Positions 8,912-19,025 are shown, counted from the stretch's first letter. The stretch is DNA of 64,000 nt from Ancylobacter sp. SL191 (GCF_026625645.1 NZ_CP113056.1:2827001-2891000), one strand, 5' to 3'. Translations and numbers: made by a program. The notes: generated by a model not told the origin, from the letters alone.

Positions 8912-9763
8912 ATGCCCCTAGCCGACAGCGGCGACGACGCGCCCCGCTTCCGCGCCGCCGCACGGGCGTGGCGGGGGCGGCAGGGCGCCGTGCTCGTGCC
9001 GGCGCTGCTGCTGGCCGTGATGCTCGCCGGCTGCACCACGAGCCGCGAGACCACCGGTTCGGTCGGCAAGCCGCAGAGCCCGGGCGATGCCTTCACGACC
9101 GGGCAGGAACTGCGCTTCACCGAGGTCAACCCGCAGGGCTTCCGCCCGTGGAGCAGCCAGGTGCCTCCGTACCGGATCGGTCCCGGCGACAAGCTGAAGA
9201 TCAAATACTTCCTCACCCGCGACATGGACGAGGAACTCACCGTCTCGCCCGATGGCACGGTGGCGCCGCGCGCCATCGGCCAGCTCAAGGTCGAGGGGAT
9301 GACGCTCGCCGGCGCGCAGGAAGTGGTGCGCCGCGCCTCGCGCGTCGAGCTCGCCGACCAGAAGGTGGTGATCGCGCTCGAAGACCCCGTCTCCGCCAAG
9401 GTCTACATCGGCGGCATGGTCGAGCGGCCCGGCCCCTATAATCTTTCGGAGATGCGCAACGGCACGCTGCAGGGCATCCTCACCGCCGGCGGCTTCACCG
9501 AGGAGGCGCGCACCGGGCAGGTGGCGATTATCCGCCGCGGCCCGGACAACATGCCGATGCTGCGCCTCGTCGACGTCAAGGAGATCATCCAGACCGGCTT
9601 CACACTGGACGATGTGCAGCTTGTCTCGGGCGACATCATCTATGTGCCGCGCAGTTCCGTCGCCGAGCTGAATGTCTGGATCGACCAGTTCATCAACAAG
9701 GTGGTGCCGTTCCAGCGCAGCTTCAACTATACGATGGGCACGCAGAGCACCGTGACCCCCTAA
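8912..9763 (+). CDS. Wza-like polysaccharide export lipoprotein
   Basis: About 283 residues. It has a lipobox (VMLAGC) after a hydrophobic stretch, then a polysaccharide-export domain (PYRIGPGDKLKIKYF) and SLBB-type segments (VYIGGMVERPGPY, then GDIIYVPRS). It forms the outer-membrane/periplasmic export channel for capsule or exopolysaccharide. ATG 8912 is preferred to GTG 8891 because GGAG ends 7 bp before it. It is first of four genes (export, transferase, polymerase, methyltransferase) closely spaced on the plus strand, downstream of a CtrA-type box. Confidence 0.88.
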   Translation: MPLADSGDDAPRFRAAARAWRGRQGAVLVPALLLAVMLAGCTTSRETTGSVGKPQSPGDAFTTGQELRFTEVNPQGFRPWSSQVPPYRIGPGDKLKIKYFLTRDMDEELTVSPDGTVAPRAIGQLKVEGMTLAGAQEVVRRASRVELADQKVVIALEDPVSAKVYIGGMVERPGPYNLSEMRNGTLQGILTAGGFTEEARTGQVAIIRRGPDNMPMLRLVDVKEIIQTGFTLDDVQLVSGDIIYVPRSSVAELNVWIDQFINKVVPFQRSFNYTMGTQSTVTP

Positions 9764-9789
9764 GGGGGCGCCACCAAGGAAGAGCCCCC

Positions 9790-10575
9790 GTGGAAGCCGT
9801 GCCGGAGGTCGTCTATCTCGGCGTGCCGATCGCCCGGCTGGACACGGCGGCGGCCGCCGCCGCCATCGCCGCGCGGCCGGCCGATGCGCCCTTCGCCTAT
9901 GTCGTGACGCCCAATGCGGCGCATTTCACCCGGCTGAATGAACTCGGCGATTCCGGCTTCCGCGACGCCTATGACCATGCCTGGCTGCGCCTTTTGGATG
10001 GGCAGGTGCCGCGTGTTCTCGCGCGCCGGCTGTTCGGGCTTGACCTGCCGCACGCCGCCGGCAGCGACGTGACGCTCGCCTTGCTGGAGCACCATACCGC
10101 GCCGGAGGATCCGGTGACGGTGATCGGTGGCAGCGAGGAATTGCGGCGCCGGCTGATGGCGCGCTTCGGCCTCACCCGTCTCGCCCTGCATGTGCCGCCC
10201 ATGGGCTTCATCCGCGATCCCGCCGCGGTGGCGGCGTGCGTGGAGTTCGTCGTGGCTCATCCGGCGCGTTACGTCTTCCTCGTCGCCGGCTCGCCGCAGT
10301 CGGAATATCTGGCGCGCGCCATTGCGGCGCGCGGCGGGGCGGTGGGCTGCGGGCTGTGCGTGGGGAGTGCGCTGAACTTCGCTACCGGCCTCGTGCCGCG
10401 CGCGCCGGCCTTTCTGCGCCGCGCGGGGCTGGAATGGGCGTATCGCCTCGCGCGCAACCCGCTTGGCCACGCCCGCCGCGTCTTCATCGATTCCGCGCCC
10501 GTGCTGCTGACGGCGCTGAAGGCACGCCGCGATCCGGCGCGCTACGGCATGACGCCGCCGGAGGGCGGGGCATGA
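9790..10575 (+). CDS. WecG/TagA/CpsF-family glycosyltransferase
   Basis: A 261-residue GT26-type transferase that adds a sugar to a lipid-linked intermediate at the cytoplasmic membrane. Family features are YVVTPNAAHFTRL near the N-terminus, LLDGQVPRVLARRL, and the VFLVAGSPQSEYLARAI segment. It starts at GTG 9790 after an AAGGAAGAG site. Its TGA overlaps the ATG of the polymerase by 4 bp. The donor sugar (UDP-ManNAcA-like in characterised members) is not determinable here. Confidence 0.85.
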   Translation: MEAVPEVVYLGVPIARLDTAAAAAAIAARPADAPFAYVVTPNAAHFTRLNELGDSGFRDAYDHAWLRLLDGQVPRVLARRLFGLDLPHAAGSDVTLALLEHHTAPEDPVTVIGGSEELRRRLMARFGLTRLALHVPPMGFIRDPAAVAACVEFVVAHPARYVFLVAGSPQSEYLARAIAARGGAVGCGLCVGSALNFATGLVPRAPAFLRRAGLEWAYRLARNPLGHARRVFIDSAPVLLTALKARRDPARYGMTPPEGGA

Positions 10576-11921
10576 GCGGGGGCGTCACCTCCCGGCGCCG
10601 CGCGGCGGTGGTGAGCCTACCCCGCGCCTATGTGCCCGACCCGCTGCCGATCTCCGACGAGCGGTTCTCCGGGCTGGTGACAACGACGATCCTCGTCGTC
10701 ACCCTGCCGCTGTTCGCGCAGTGCTTCCATTACCTGCACGAGCTGACCGCCCCCTATCTGCTCTCCAAGGCGTGGCCGCTCGCCTGCCTGCCGCTGGCGC
10801 TCTATGCGGTGGTGCGGCTGGAGCTGCCGGCCAAGCGCTTCTATCTCGTCTTCCTCGCCTATGCGCTGGGCGTCACACCCTTCATCTCCATGGTGCAGCT
10901 CGGCAATGGGCTGATCGACGCGCTGATCACCACGGTGAAGGTGTGGCCGATCACCTATTATTTCGCGCTCTCGGCGCTGCTCGTCTGGCTGGCACCGAGC
11001 CATGACCGGCTGCGCGCCGTGCTGGTGGGGCTCGGGGCGGCGACCTTCGCGCTGATGGTGCTGCTGTGGATCGCCGTGCCGACGAGCTGGTATGTGAACG
11101 ATCCGATGCTCGGCAAGCTGTTCATGATCGAGGTCGAGCGCGGCTATCGCATCTACATGCCGATGTTCTTCGGCGCGCTGCTGCTGTTCTACCTCGCGCG
11201 CCGCGCCGTGCAGCGCCCGACCCTGCTGGCCCCGCTGCTGATCCTCGCCGGCTTCCTCGCCATGCTGATGATCTACAAGCAGCGCACGGCCATTGGCGGC
11301 ATGCTGCTGATCTGCGTCTACGCCACTGTCACCTCGCTGGCGCCTCGCCGGCGCCTGCTCATCGTCGGGCTGTTCCTCGCCGTGGTGCCGCTCGGCGTCG
11401 GGGCGATGATGGTGCAGAACGCCGATAGTCTGGTGCAGTCGCTCGGCGGCTCGCTCACCGTGCGCCAGCACTCGCTGGCGCTGGCGGCGAATTTCCTCGG
11501 CGACGACCCGTGGCGCTGGCTGTTCGGGGTGGGCGCCACGACCCGCTTCGGCGCCATCACGCTCGCCGACATTTTCGGCAATGACCAGTTCTACATCGCC
11601 GATCTCGGCTGGTTCGGCGTCGTCTTCGAATATGGGCTGCTGGGGGCGCTGCTGCTGGCGGGGCTCTATGTCTGGGGGGTTATCGTCGTGCTGAGGGCCG
11701 CGCGCGGCACGGATGACGCACTGGTGCTCGCGCTCTCCGACTACATCCTCTATCTGCTGGTCACCTCGGCGGTCTATTCGCTGGTGTTCACGCCGGGCGA
11801 ACTCGGCGTGGTCATGGCGCTCGCCATCTACCTCCTGCGCGTGCGGGGGCGGCGCCCCTCGACAGCGCGACCGGCGCACCGCATAAGCTTCGGCGCCCAT
11901 GCCCGATCCGACGGAGACTAG
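10572..11921 (+). CDS. Wzy-like polysaccharide polymerase (O-antigen ligase/polymerase family)
   Basis: About 449 residues, with roughly 11-12 hydrophobic segments and a larger periplasmic loop (LVQSLGGSLTVRQHSLALAA), typical of Wzy/WaaL membrane enzymes that join repeat units in the periplasm. It starts at the ATGA overlap with the transferase. Sequence conservation in this group is low, so the call rests on topology and on its place between a glycosyltransferase and other export genes. It could also be a ligase. Confidence 0.75.
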   Translation: MSGGVTSRRRAAVVSLPRAYVPDPLPISDERFSGLVTTTILVVTLPLFAQCFHYLHELTAPYLLSKAWPLACLPLALYAVVRLELPAKRFYLVFLAYALGVTPFISMVQLGNGLIDALITTVKVWPITYYFALSALLVWLAPSHDRLRAVLVGLGAATFALMVLLWIAVPTSWYVNDPMLGKLFMIEVERGYRIYMPMFFGALLLFYLARRAVQRPTLLAPLLILAGFLAMLMIYKQRTAIGGMLLICVYATVTSLAPRRRLLIVGLFLAVVPLGVGAMMVQNADSLVQSLGGSLTVRQHSLALAANFLGDDPWRWLFGVGATTRFGAITLADIFGNDQFYIADLGWFGVVFEYGLLGALLLAGLYVWGVIVVLRAARGTDDALVLALSDYILYLLVTSAVYSLVFTPGELGVVMALAIYLLRVRGRRPSTARPAHRISFGAHARSDGD

Positions 11922-11922
11922 G

Positions 11923-12774
11923 ATGCTGCGCCGCCTGTCCAAGCTCATGCGCATGCCCGGTTTCCGCGAAGCACCGCTGGCGGTGAGTGCGCGCGGCCTG
12001 CGCTGGATGGCGGCGGTGGCGCTGGGGCGCAGCCCGGTCTTCGAGCTGGTGCCGGGCGGCGCCAAGCTGCGCGTGCCGCCGGATCTGCGCTTTACCTCCG
12101 TTTCCGCCTTCCTGCTGCGGGACGCGGTGGAGCCGGAGCTGCACTACCTCCAGAAATTCGTGCGGCCGGGCGACGTGTTCGTCGATGTCGGCGCCAATAT
12201 CGGCCTGTTCACGCTGAAAATGGCGCCAAGCGCGGCCCGTATCGTCGCGGTGGAGCCCGGCGAGGCGGCGGGCACACAGCTTGCCGCCAATGTCGCGCTG
12301 AACGGCTTTGCCAATGTCGCCATCGTGCGCAAGGCGCTCTCGGATGCGCCGGGCCGTGCGTCGCTGTTCCACAACCCGCTGGGTGATGATCCGCAGGCCT
12401 TCTCGCTGCTCAGCGACGGCTCGGATGCCGGCAGCGAGAGCGTGGAGCTGACGACGCTCGACCTTCTGGTCGCCGAGCAGGGCCTGCCGCGCGTCGATTG
12501 CATCAAGATCGACGTGGAAGGCGCGGAAGGGCAGGTGCTTGCCGGCGCTGCGCAGACGCTGGAGCGTGACCGGCCGACCGTGATCTTCGAGATGAACTGC
12601 CCGACCCTGATGAAGGCGGGCGGCGATGCGGCGGCCGCCTGGAACCTGCTGGCGGCCCGCGACTACCGCTTCTTCCACCTGGAGGAAGATGGCCGCCTCA
12701 CCCCGCTCGGCAGCCGCCCCAGCGAGTTCTGCAACGTCATCGCCCGCCACAAGGACGCACCGGCGCTCGGCTGA
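11923..12774 (+). CDS. FkbM-family SAM-dependent methyltransferase
   Basis: About 283 residues. The SAM motif I is clear (FVDVGANIGLFTL), followed by VAVEPGEA and the FkbM signature region DCIKIDVEGAEGQVLAGA. FkbM proteins O-methylate sugars or polyketides; here sugar methylation of the exopolysaccharide is most likely. ATG 11923 is chosen over 11899 because GGAG sits 6 bp ahead and the start follows the polymerase stop directly. It ends 3 bp from the convergent GH18 gene. Confidence 0.88.
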   Translation: MLRRLSKLMRMPGFREAPLAVSARGLRWMAAVALGRSPVFELVPGGAKLRVPPDLRFTSVSAFLLRDAVEPELHYLQKFVRPGDVFVDVGANIGLFTLKMAPSAARIVAVEPGEAAGTQLAANVALNGFANVAIVRKALSDAPGRASLFHNPLGDDPQAFSLLSDGSDAGSESVELTTLDLLVAEQGLPRVDCIKIDVEGAEGQVLAGAAQTLERDRPTVIFEMNCPTLMKAGGDAAAAWNLLAARDYRFFHLEEDGRLTPLGSRPSEFCNVIARHKDAPALG

Positions 12775-12777
12775 GCC

Positions 12778-13809
12778 TCAGGGCGTGCAGCCCTCAAGCT
12801 CCAGCCCGATGCAGATCGCGGTGGTGAGCGCGCTGGCATCGGGATTGTCCGGGCCGGGAGGGCCGGGGGGCGTCAGGTTCAGCGCGTAGAGCATGGCGCC
12901 GCCGAGCGGGTCCGGCTTCAGCGCCGCCATCAGCGCGGCGGTGCCGGCGAGCGTCACGCGCTTTTCGCCCTGCGTCGGCGGCAGGACCGGGATGCCCAGC
13001 GCCAGCGGGCCTTTCCACAGGCTGCGATAGGCGCGGAAGGCCTCCAGCGGCTGGTAATGCGGCCCGGCGTCATAGCTCATGATCGCCACGAGATCGAGCA
13101 TCGCCGCCTCGGGCGCGCGCAGCAGCGCGATCATCGAGCCGCGCCAGGGGCTTGGCGGCGGGGCGTTGGCGAAGGCGCCCTCGCCATAAGCGCCGACGCT
13201 CCAACCGGCAATGCTGAGGATATAAGGCCGGGGCAGGGCGTCGCGCAGGCGCCGCACAAGGCTGATGAACGTCGCATCGCTGGCGCAGGCGACCCAGCCC
13301 GTACGGATCAGGCAGGCGGGCTGCGTCGGTTCATAGTCGATGTCGACGCCATCCGCGCCGAGATCGGTCACCAGCCGGGCGAGCGCGCCGGTGTCGAGCC
13401 TGTCCCAGCCGCCATAGGTCGCCCCGCCCACCGCCAGCAGCACGCGCGTGGCGGGAGCGCGGGCCTTCAGCGCGGCGATGGCGTCCTTCAGCACCGCACC
13501 GGAAAACGGGTATTGCAGCCCTGTGCCGGCCAGCTCGAGGCCCCCGGTATAGGCAAGGTCCGGCTTCACGAAGGCCAGCGCGACATGGGTGAGGGCGGCG
13601 GGGAGGCGCGCGAGGGTGGTCGCCGCCCCGTCCTGCGCCGGCGGCTCGTACCAGCTTGCCTGATAGGCGAGGAAGGGCCGTGCCGGCTCGGCCCGCGCGG
13701 CTGCGGCCCCGGCAAGGCACGCGAGCGCCGCCAGCGCCAGCCTTAGAACGCCGAATTGTCGGCGAGGCCCTTGGTGACGGTGAGCAGCAGAATGCGGATG
13801 TCGAACCAT
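12778..13809 (-). CDS. Secreted glycoside hydrolase family 18-like protein
   Basis: A 343-residue protein with a signal peptide (hydrophobic LALAALACLAGAAAARA). It carries the GH18 catalytic signature D-G-V-D-I-D-Y-E, whose final Glu is the acid/base, in LGADGVDIDYEP. GH18 enzymes cleave beta-1,4 bonds next to N-acetylhexosamines. A later MSYDAG fits the substrate-assisted Tyr/Asp strand. The only ATG lies inside the upstream transferase gene, giving a 67-bp out-of-frame overlap; a later non-ATG start near 13740 is possible. It may trim the exported polymer or act on peptidoglycan or chitin. Confidence 0.8.
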   Translation of the reverse strand: MVRHPHSAAHRHQGPRRQFGVLRLALAALACLAGAAAARAEPARPFLAYQASWYEPPAQDGAATTLARLPAALTHVALAFVKPDLAYTGGLELAGTGLQYPFSGAVLKDAIAALKARAPATRVLLAVGGATYGGWDRLDTGALARLVTDLGADGVDIDYEPTQPACLIRTGWVACASDATFISLVRRLRDALPRPYILSIAGWSVGAYGEGAFANAPPPSPWRGSMIALLRAPEAAMLDLVAIMSYDAGPHYQPLEAFRAYRSLWKGPLALGIPVLPPTQGEKRVTLAGTAALMAALKPDPLGGAMLYALNLTPPGPPGPDNPDASALTTAICIGLELEGCTP

Positions 13810-15158
13810 ATCGACCAGTGCTCGATGTAGTAGAGGTCGAGCTCGACGCCGCGCTCGGCCTTCTCGACGGTGTAGATGCCGCCGCGCATCCCGTTGATCT
13901 GCGCCCAGCCGGTGATGCCCGGCTTCATGCGGTAGCGCGCGACATAGTCGCTGATCGCCTCATAACGCACATCCTCGGTGATCCGCATGTTCGGCACATG
14001 CGGGCGCGGGCCGACGACCGACATGTCGCCCTTGAGGACGTTGAGAAGCTGCGGCAGTTCGTCGATGGAGAAGCTGCGCAGCAGCGCGCCGACGCGGGTG
14101 ATGCGTGGATCCTCCCGCACGGCGGCGACCGAGCCGTCATCGGCCGGGTTCACATGCATGGTGCGAAGCTTGTAGACGGTAAACTCGCGGTTGTTCAGGC
14201 CAATGCGGGCCTGGCGGAACAGCACCGGGCCGGGCGAATCCAGCTTGATGGCGAGGGCGGCCAGCAGCAGGACCGGCGAGACCAGGATCAACCCGAGCGT
14301 GGCGACGGTGTAGTCCTCCACCGCCTTGAAGATGCCGAGCGAGCCTTTGAGCGGGCGCTGCTGCACCTGCAAAGCGCGGTGGTCGGCAATGCTGGTGAGG
14401 CCGGCATAGCCCGGCTTGAAGGTGCCGGGCTCCAGCTCCAGCATGACGTCGACGGCGAAGCGGTTGAGCTGCTGCGCCACCTCGCCAATGGCCCGCACGT
14501 CGTTCCACGACTTGGTGACGATCACCATGTCCACCGTGTCGCGGCGGGCATAGGCGAATAGTTCGGCAAGCCCCCCGCGCATCGGCGGCACGCCCTCGCC
14601 CGCGAGCTCGGCGGGCGTCGCCGGGCGGCCCTCGTCGCGGAACACGGCGATGAAGTCGAGCAGCCGCTCGCCCTGCTGCTCCTCATAGTAATTTCGTACC
14701 AGCGCGTAGGCCCGGTCGAGATCGCCGATCACCAGCACGTCGCGGCGCAGCAGGCCGCGCCGGTTGATCGAGCGGATCAGCCAGCCGACCAGCAGCAGGC
14801 GGCCGACGAGCAGCGCGAGCGCGGCGATGGTCGCCCAGTGGCCGAGGGCGGTGAGATCCTCGTCCTCGGCCGGAACCAGCGCGTAATAGACCAGCAGCAC
14901 CGCTAGCGCGGCCGGGATGCCGCCGATCAGCACATGGACGATCTGCCGGCGCAGGCGCTTATAGTGCTCGACGCGGAAGGCTTGGCCCAGCGTCAGCGTG
15001 CCCGCATAGACCGACGCCGCGATGACGCCGAGAACGGCGGTCTGGCTCCAGCTCAGCTCGTGCCAGATCAGGTAACCCGCCAGCGTGGCGAGGGCGATCA
15101 TCGTCAGGTCGCAGAGGATGACGAGGCGGTTGACCAGGCCATGGGTCCAGCGCGTCAT
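13743..15158 (-). CDS. Undecaprenyl-phosphate hexose-1-phosphate transferase
   Basis: A 471-residue initiating enzyme of the WbaP/WcaJ (PHPT) class, which loads the first sugar phosphate on undecaprenyl phosphate. It has four or five N-terminal membrane segments, a CoA-binding-like central domain (VLVIGDLDRAYALVRNYYEE), then the conserved catalytic C-terminus with SPGPVLFRQARIG, FTVYKLRTM, RSFSIDELPQLLNVLKGDMS and VGPRPH, and MKPGITGWAQING near the end. Its 3-prime end overlaps the GH18 gene. It is the only initiating transferase found, so it may serve both polysaccharide clusters. Confidence 0.93.
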   Translation of the reverse strand: MTRWTHGLVNRLVILCDLTMIALATLAGYLIWHELSWSQTAVLGVIAASVYAGTLTLGQAFRVEHYKRLRRQIVHVLIGGIPAALAVLLVYYALVPAEDEDLTALGHWATIAALALLVGRLLLVGWLIRSINRRGLLRRDVLVIGDLDRAYALVRNYYEEQQGERLLDFIAVFRDEGRPATPAELAGEGVPPMRGGLAELFAYARRDTVDMVIVTKSWNDVRAIGEVAQQLNRFAVDVMLELEPGTFKPGYAGLTSIADHRALQVQQRPLKGSLGIFKAVEDYTVATLGLILVSPVLLLAALAIKLDSPGPVLFRQARIGLNNREFTVYKLRTMHVNPADDGSVAAVREDPRITRVGALLRSFSIDELPQLLNVLKGDMSVVGPRPHVPNMRITEDVRYEAISDYVARYRMKPGITGWAQINGMRGGIYTVEKAERGVELDLYYIEHWSIWFDIRILLLTVTKGLADNSAF

Positions 15159-15403
15159 CGGGTAATCCCTCGTGACGCCATGTCTCGCCGTGCCCCGCCG
15201 GCCTGAGGCCGGTACGGCATGAAGCCGAGGTCATGCAACCCGCAAAGAATCGACATGGAAAGGATGACGTCCGCCGCTCGCCCCATCACCGTCTGTCGAC
15301 GATGAATGTTGCGCGAAGCTTTATCACCGGCGTGATTGCCATTCCATTTCCAGAAAGCCCGGCTTCACGACGCGCTTAACAGAGCGTCAAAGTCGGAGAC
15401 GCG

Positions 15404-16417
15404 TCAGAGATAGACCTGCGCCTCGCGATACCAATCGACGAAGGCGCGCACGCCGACCGACAGCGGGGTGGCGGGCGAATAGCCGGTGAGCGCCTGCAGC
15501 AGCGCTGGGCTGGCGAAGGTGCGCGGCACGTCGCCCTTCTGCATCGGCAGCATCTTGCGCTTGGCCGGGCGACCGATGATGTCCTCGATGGTCTCGACGA
15601 AATCCATAAGCCCGACCGGGTTGCCGCCGCCGATATTGACCACGCGGAACGGCCCCTGCGCGGACAGCGTATCCACGCCGGCGGGCGCGGTAACGCGGTT
15701 GGCCTCTCCCGGCGGGATCGCGGCCAGGCGGATGATGGCCTCCACCAAATCGTCGATATAGGTGAAGTCCCGGCTCATCTTGCCTTCGCCGTAGATCTCG
15801 ATCTCCTGATCCGCCAGCATGGCCGAGACGAACTTGAACAGCGCCATGTCCGGCCGGCCCCAGGGGCCATAGACGGTGAAGAAGCGGAAGGCGGTCGTCG
15901 GCACCTTGTAGAGATGGGCATAGGAGTGGCCCATCATCTCCATGCCCTTCTTGGTGGCGGCATAGAAGGTGAGCGGCTCGTCGGCCCGGTCGGTCTCGTG
16001 GAACGGCACGGTGGGGTTCGCGCCATAGATGGAGGAGGTCGAAGCGAGCAAAAGGTGCTTCACCTCCAGCTCCTTGGCCAGTTCCAGCACGTTCCAGGAG
16101 CCGACGAGGTTGGAGTCGAGATAGGCCTGCGGGTTTTCCAGGCTGTAGCGCACGCCCGCCTGCGCGGCGAGGTGGACGATGACGTCCGGGCGCGCCTCAT
16201 GGGCGGTGGCACTCAGCAGCGCGCGGTCCTCGAGCCGGCCGATCACCGGCCGGAACGCCGCGAACTGGCCGAGCGCGGCGTGGCGGGCTTCCTTGAGCTT
16301 CAGATTGTAATAGGCGGTCATCCCGTCGAAGCCGACGACCTCATGCCCATCTTCCAGCAGCCGGCGCGCGAGGTGGAAGCCGATGAAGCCGGCGGTGCCG
16401 GTGATGAGATAGCGCAT
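15404..16417 (-). CDS. UDP-glucuronate 4-epimerase (LpsL-like) NAD-dependent epimerase
   Basis: A 337-residue extended SDR. It shows [13 protein letters not shown] for NAD binding, the UDP-GlcA epimerase hallmark [26 protein letters not shown], and a Tyr-x3-Lys pair in FYAATKKG. It would convert UDP-glucuronate to UDP-galacturonate for uronic-acid-containing polymers. ATG 16417 was chosen over an upstream start because GGGGG precedes it and residue 1 then leads straight into the Rossmann strand. It lies between the initiating transferase and the kinase-like gene. Confidence 0.87.
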   Translation of the reverse strand: MRYLITGTAGFIGFHLARRLLEDGHEVVGFDGMTAYYNLKLKEARHAALGQFAAFRPVIGRLEDRALLSATAHEARPDVIVHLAAQAGVRYSLENPQAYLDSNLVGSWNVLELAKELEVKHLLLASTSSIYGANPTVPFHETDRADEPLTFYAATKKGMEMMGHSYAHLYKVPTTAFRFFTVYGPWGRPDMALFKFVSAMLADQEIEIYGEGKMSRDFTYIDDLVEAIIRLAAIPPGEANRVTAPAGVDTLSAQGPFRVVNIGGGNPVGLMDFVETIEDIIGRPAKRKMLPMQKGDVPRTFASPALLQALTGYSPATPLSVGVRAFVDWYREAQVYL

Positions 16418-16515
16418 ATGCCCCCACGCGATTGGTCCGCGGACCACCCCACGATCCGCGGGCGCATCTTTAGGTGCAGCGCGGTAGAGTCAAGGCCGGT
16501 ATGGTGAAACCCCGG

Positions 16516-17595
16516 CTAAATGCCGCGCCGGACGCGGTCGCTAAGGTTGCGCCGCTCGCGGATGATGGCGTCAAGCGCGACCTGCTGCTCGGGGGTGCGC
16601 GGGAGCTGGTCGAGCTGGTCGAGCTGGTTCAGGGCGACGAGGCGCAGCAGATCATCGCGCGGCTCGTCGCTCGCGTCGCGCGGCAGGGCGGTCACGGTCT
16701 GGATATGCTCGGGCGGCAGGATACCCGGCAGGGCGGTCGCGAGGCGCTCGCGCAGCGCCGTCTCGTCCACCCCGGCGGCCTCGACGAAGGCATAGAGGCC
16801 GAAGCTGTGGCCGGCAGTCGGGAAGTCGGCGATATGGACCGCGCTGACGCCCGGATGGGCGGCCAGCACGGCGGCGATGGCCGGGCCCTGCTCCATGGCG
16901 CGCGGGCCGCGCCCTTCGGTATCATGGTAGTTCAGCAGGCGGCGGGTGACGAAGTTGTAGACCTTCTTGCCGGTGCTCATCCAGATGCGGTTGAACAGGC
17001 TCTTGCGGGCGAGAATGCGCTTCTCGATCGGGGTGAGCGCTTCCGGGCAGAAGCTGCGCTTCTGCTTCAGCAGATGGCGAATATCCTCATACGCCGCGAT
17101 GCGGAAGATCTTGCTGCGCCGGCTGAAACAGAAGGCGAGCTGGAAATCCATCAGCACGGCGCGCCCGTCCGCCGCGTAGAGCCAGTTCTGCGGCTTGGCG
17201 AGATCGTTATGGGCGATGCGGCGGCGATGCACCTCGCGCAGGCCCTGCCGCGCCGAGCGGAAGAAGGCGGCGTCGCCATAGGGGCGGGCGATCTGCAGGG
17301 GGATGCCGTCGACAAAGCCGCGCACCAGCGCGCCTTCCTCCAGCGCGTAAACCGGTACGGTATGACCGCTGCCCTCGGCCCGGCGCAGCGCCCGTGCCTC
17401 GCGGCGGGCGAAGTGGCGGGCGAGCGGCTTCACCCACCATTTCACGTCGTCATAGCGCCGGCGCACGGCCGGGAAGGCGCGGCCTTGGCCGTCATGCCAG
17501 GTGCCGCGCTCGATGGTGCTGAAGATGTCGCGCTTCAGCACGGTGTCGAGCGTGAAGCCGCGCGGGGCCGAGAGGGCGTCGGGGCGAAGGGTCAC
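16516..17595 (-). CDS. Kinase-fold protein fused to an adenylating-enzyme C-terminal-like domain
   Basis: A 359-residue protein. The first part (to about residue 190) has a protein-kinase/RIO-like core: catalytic loop [12 protein letters not shown] (His-x-Asp, Asn) and a DFG-like LMDFQLAF. From about residue 240 the sequence reads like the small C-terminal domain of acyl-adenylate ligases ([18 protein letters not shown], then LYAFVEAAG and [19 protein letters not shown]), but the usual catalytic Gly-Lys is replaced by Glu-Pro-Arg. A short 9-bp tandem repeat encodes [10 protein letters not shown] near the end. GTG start overlaps the trmFO stop by 4 bp. Phosphorylation of a lipid or sugar is possible; the function is unknown. 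Confidence 0.7.
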   Translation of the reverse strand: MTLRPDALSAPRGFTLDTVLKRDIFSTIERGTWHDGQGRAFPAVRRRYDDVKWWVKPLARHFARREARALRRAEGSGHTVPVYALEEGALVRGFVDGIPLQIARPYGDAAFFRSARQGLREVHRRRIAHNDLAKPQNWLYAADGRAVLMDFQLAFCFSRRSKIFRIAAYEDIRHLLKQKRSFCPEALTPIEKRILARKSLFNRIWMSTGKKVYNFVTRRLLNYHDTEGRGPRAMEQGPAIAAVLAAHPGVSAVHIADFPTAGHSFGLYAFVEAAGVDETALRERLATALPGILPPEHIQTVTALPRDASDEPRDDLLRLVALNQLDQLDQLPRTPEQQVALDAIIRERRNLSDRVRRGI

Positions 17596-19025
17596 GCGGC
17601 TTCCTCACCGGCGAGATCGGCATGGGCGCGGGCGAAGCCGTCCATCTCCGCCAAGGCGCGCGCCGCCATAAGCTGTTTCTTGGCCACGGTTTTCTGCGTA
17701 CCGCGCAGGCGATTGCCATCGGCATCGCGGGTCGGGTTGGCGTGAAGCGGCGGGAACAGGCCGAAATTGATGTTCATCGGCTGGAAGGAGCGCGGGCCGG
17801 CTTCCACCGTCTCGATATGGCCGCCGGTGATGTGATTGAGCAGCGCGCCATGGGCGGTGGTGGCGGGCGGCGGTTCCATGACACCGCCGAGGCGCTCGGC
17901 GCTGGCGAACAGGCCGGCCATGAGGCCCATGGCCGAGCTTTCCACATAGCCCTCGCAGCCGGTGATCTGGCCGGCGAAGCGCAGGCGCGGCTCGGCTTTC
18001 AGCCGCAAGGTGCGGTCGAGGAGCTTGGGCGAGTTGAGGTAGGTATTGCGGTGCAGGCCACCGAGGCGGGCGAACTCGGCCTTTTCCAGGCCGGGAATCG
18101 TGCGGAAGATCCGCACCTGCTCGGCATGGCGCGTCTTGGTCTGGAAACCTACCATATTATAGAGTGTTCCCAACGCGTTATCCTGCCGGAGCTGGACCAC
18201 GGCATAGGGCTTCACGGTCGGGTTGTGGGCATTGGTGAGGCCCATCGGCTTCATCGGGCCGTGGCGCAGCGTCTCCGGCCCGCGCGCGGCCATGACTTCG
18301 ATCGGCAGGCAGCCGTCGAAATAGGGCGTCGCGGCCTCGAAGTCGCGGAAGGGCACGGTATCGGATTCGATCAGCGCGGCGACGAAGGCTTCGTACTGTG
18401 CCTTGTCCATCGGGCAGTTGATGTAGTCGGCGCCGGTGCCGCCGGGGCCCACCTTGTCATAGCGCGACTGGAACCAGCACACGTCCATGTCTATGGAATC
18501 AAAGTGAATTATCGGCGCGATGGCGTCGAAGAAGGCGAGCGCGCTCTCATCCGTGCGGGCGCGGATGGCGTCGGCCAGCGCCGGGGAGGTGAGGGGGCCG
18601 GTGGCGATGATGACGCTGTCCCAGTCCTCCGGCGGCAGGCCGGTAATCTCGCCGCGCTCCAGCGTGATGAGCGGATGGGCGGTGATGGCGGCGGTGACGG
18701 CGGCGGCGAATCCCTCGCGATCGACCGCCAGCGCGCCGCCGGCCGGTATCTGGTGACCGTCGGCGCAGGCCATGATGAGCGAGCCGAGGCGGCGCATCTC
18801 GGCGTGCAGCACGCCGACCGCGTTATTGGAAGAATCGTCTGATCTGAAGGAGTTGGAGCAGACCAGCTCCGCCAGATCCTCGCTCTTATGGGCGTCCGTG
18901 CCGCGCGTGGGGCGCATTTCGTGCAGCACCACGGGAACGCCGCGACGGGCGAGCTGCCAGGCGGCTTCGCAGCCGGCGAGGCCGCCGCCGATGATGTGGA
19001 CCGGACGCATCTGCGAGCTCGTCAT
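17592..19025 (-). CDS. trmFO: Methylenetetrahydrofolate–tRNA-(uracil-5-)-methyltransferase TrmFO
   Basis: A 477-residue flavoenzyme that forms 5-methyluridine at position 54 of tRNA using methylene-THF and FADH2. The FAD-binding start [20 protein letters not shown], the Arg/Ser-rich [33 protein letters not shown] and the C-terminal MNINFGLFP are all diagnostic. Length is normal for the family. It is followed directly by the kinase-like gene with a 4-bp overlap. Confidence 0.96.
   Translation of the reverse strand: MTSSQMRPVHIIGGGLAGCEAAWQLARRGVPVVLHEMRPTRGTDAHKSEDLAELVCSNSFRSDDSSNNAVGVLHAEMRRLGSLIMACADGHQIPAGGALAVDREGFAAAVTAAITAHPLITLERGEITGLPPEDWDSVIIATGPLTSPALADAIRARTDESALAFFDAIAPIIHFDSIDMDVCWFQSRYDKVGPGGTGADYINCPMDKAQYEAFVAALIESDTVPFRDFEAATPYFDGCLPIEVMAARGPETLRHGPMKPMGLTNAHNPTVKPYAVVQLRQDNALGTLYNMVGFQTKTRHAEQVRIFRTIPGLEKAEFARLGGLHRNTYLNSPKLLDRTLRLKAEPRLRFAGQITGCEGYVESSAMGLMAGLFASAERLGGVMEPPPATTAHGALLNHITGGHIETVEAGPRSFQPMNINFGLFPPLHANPTRDADGNRLRGTQKTVAKKQLMAARALAEMDGFARAHADLAGEEAA

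Noticed and set aside
15376..15390. Third CtrA-like site upstream of the initiating transferase
   Set aside because: TTAA-N7-TCAA has a mismatch in the second half-site and is more than 200 bp from the gene.
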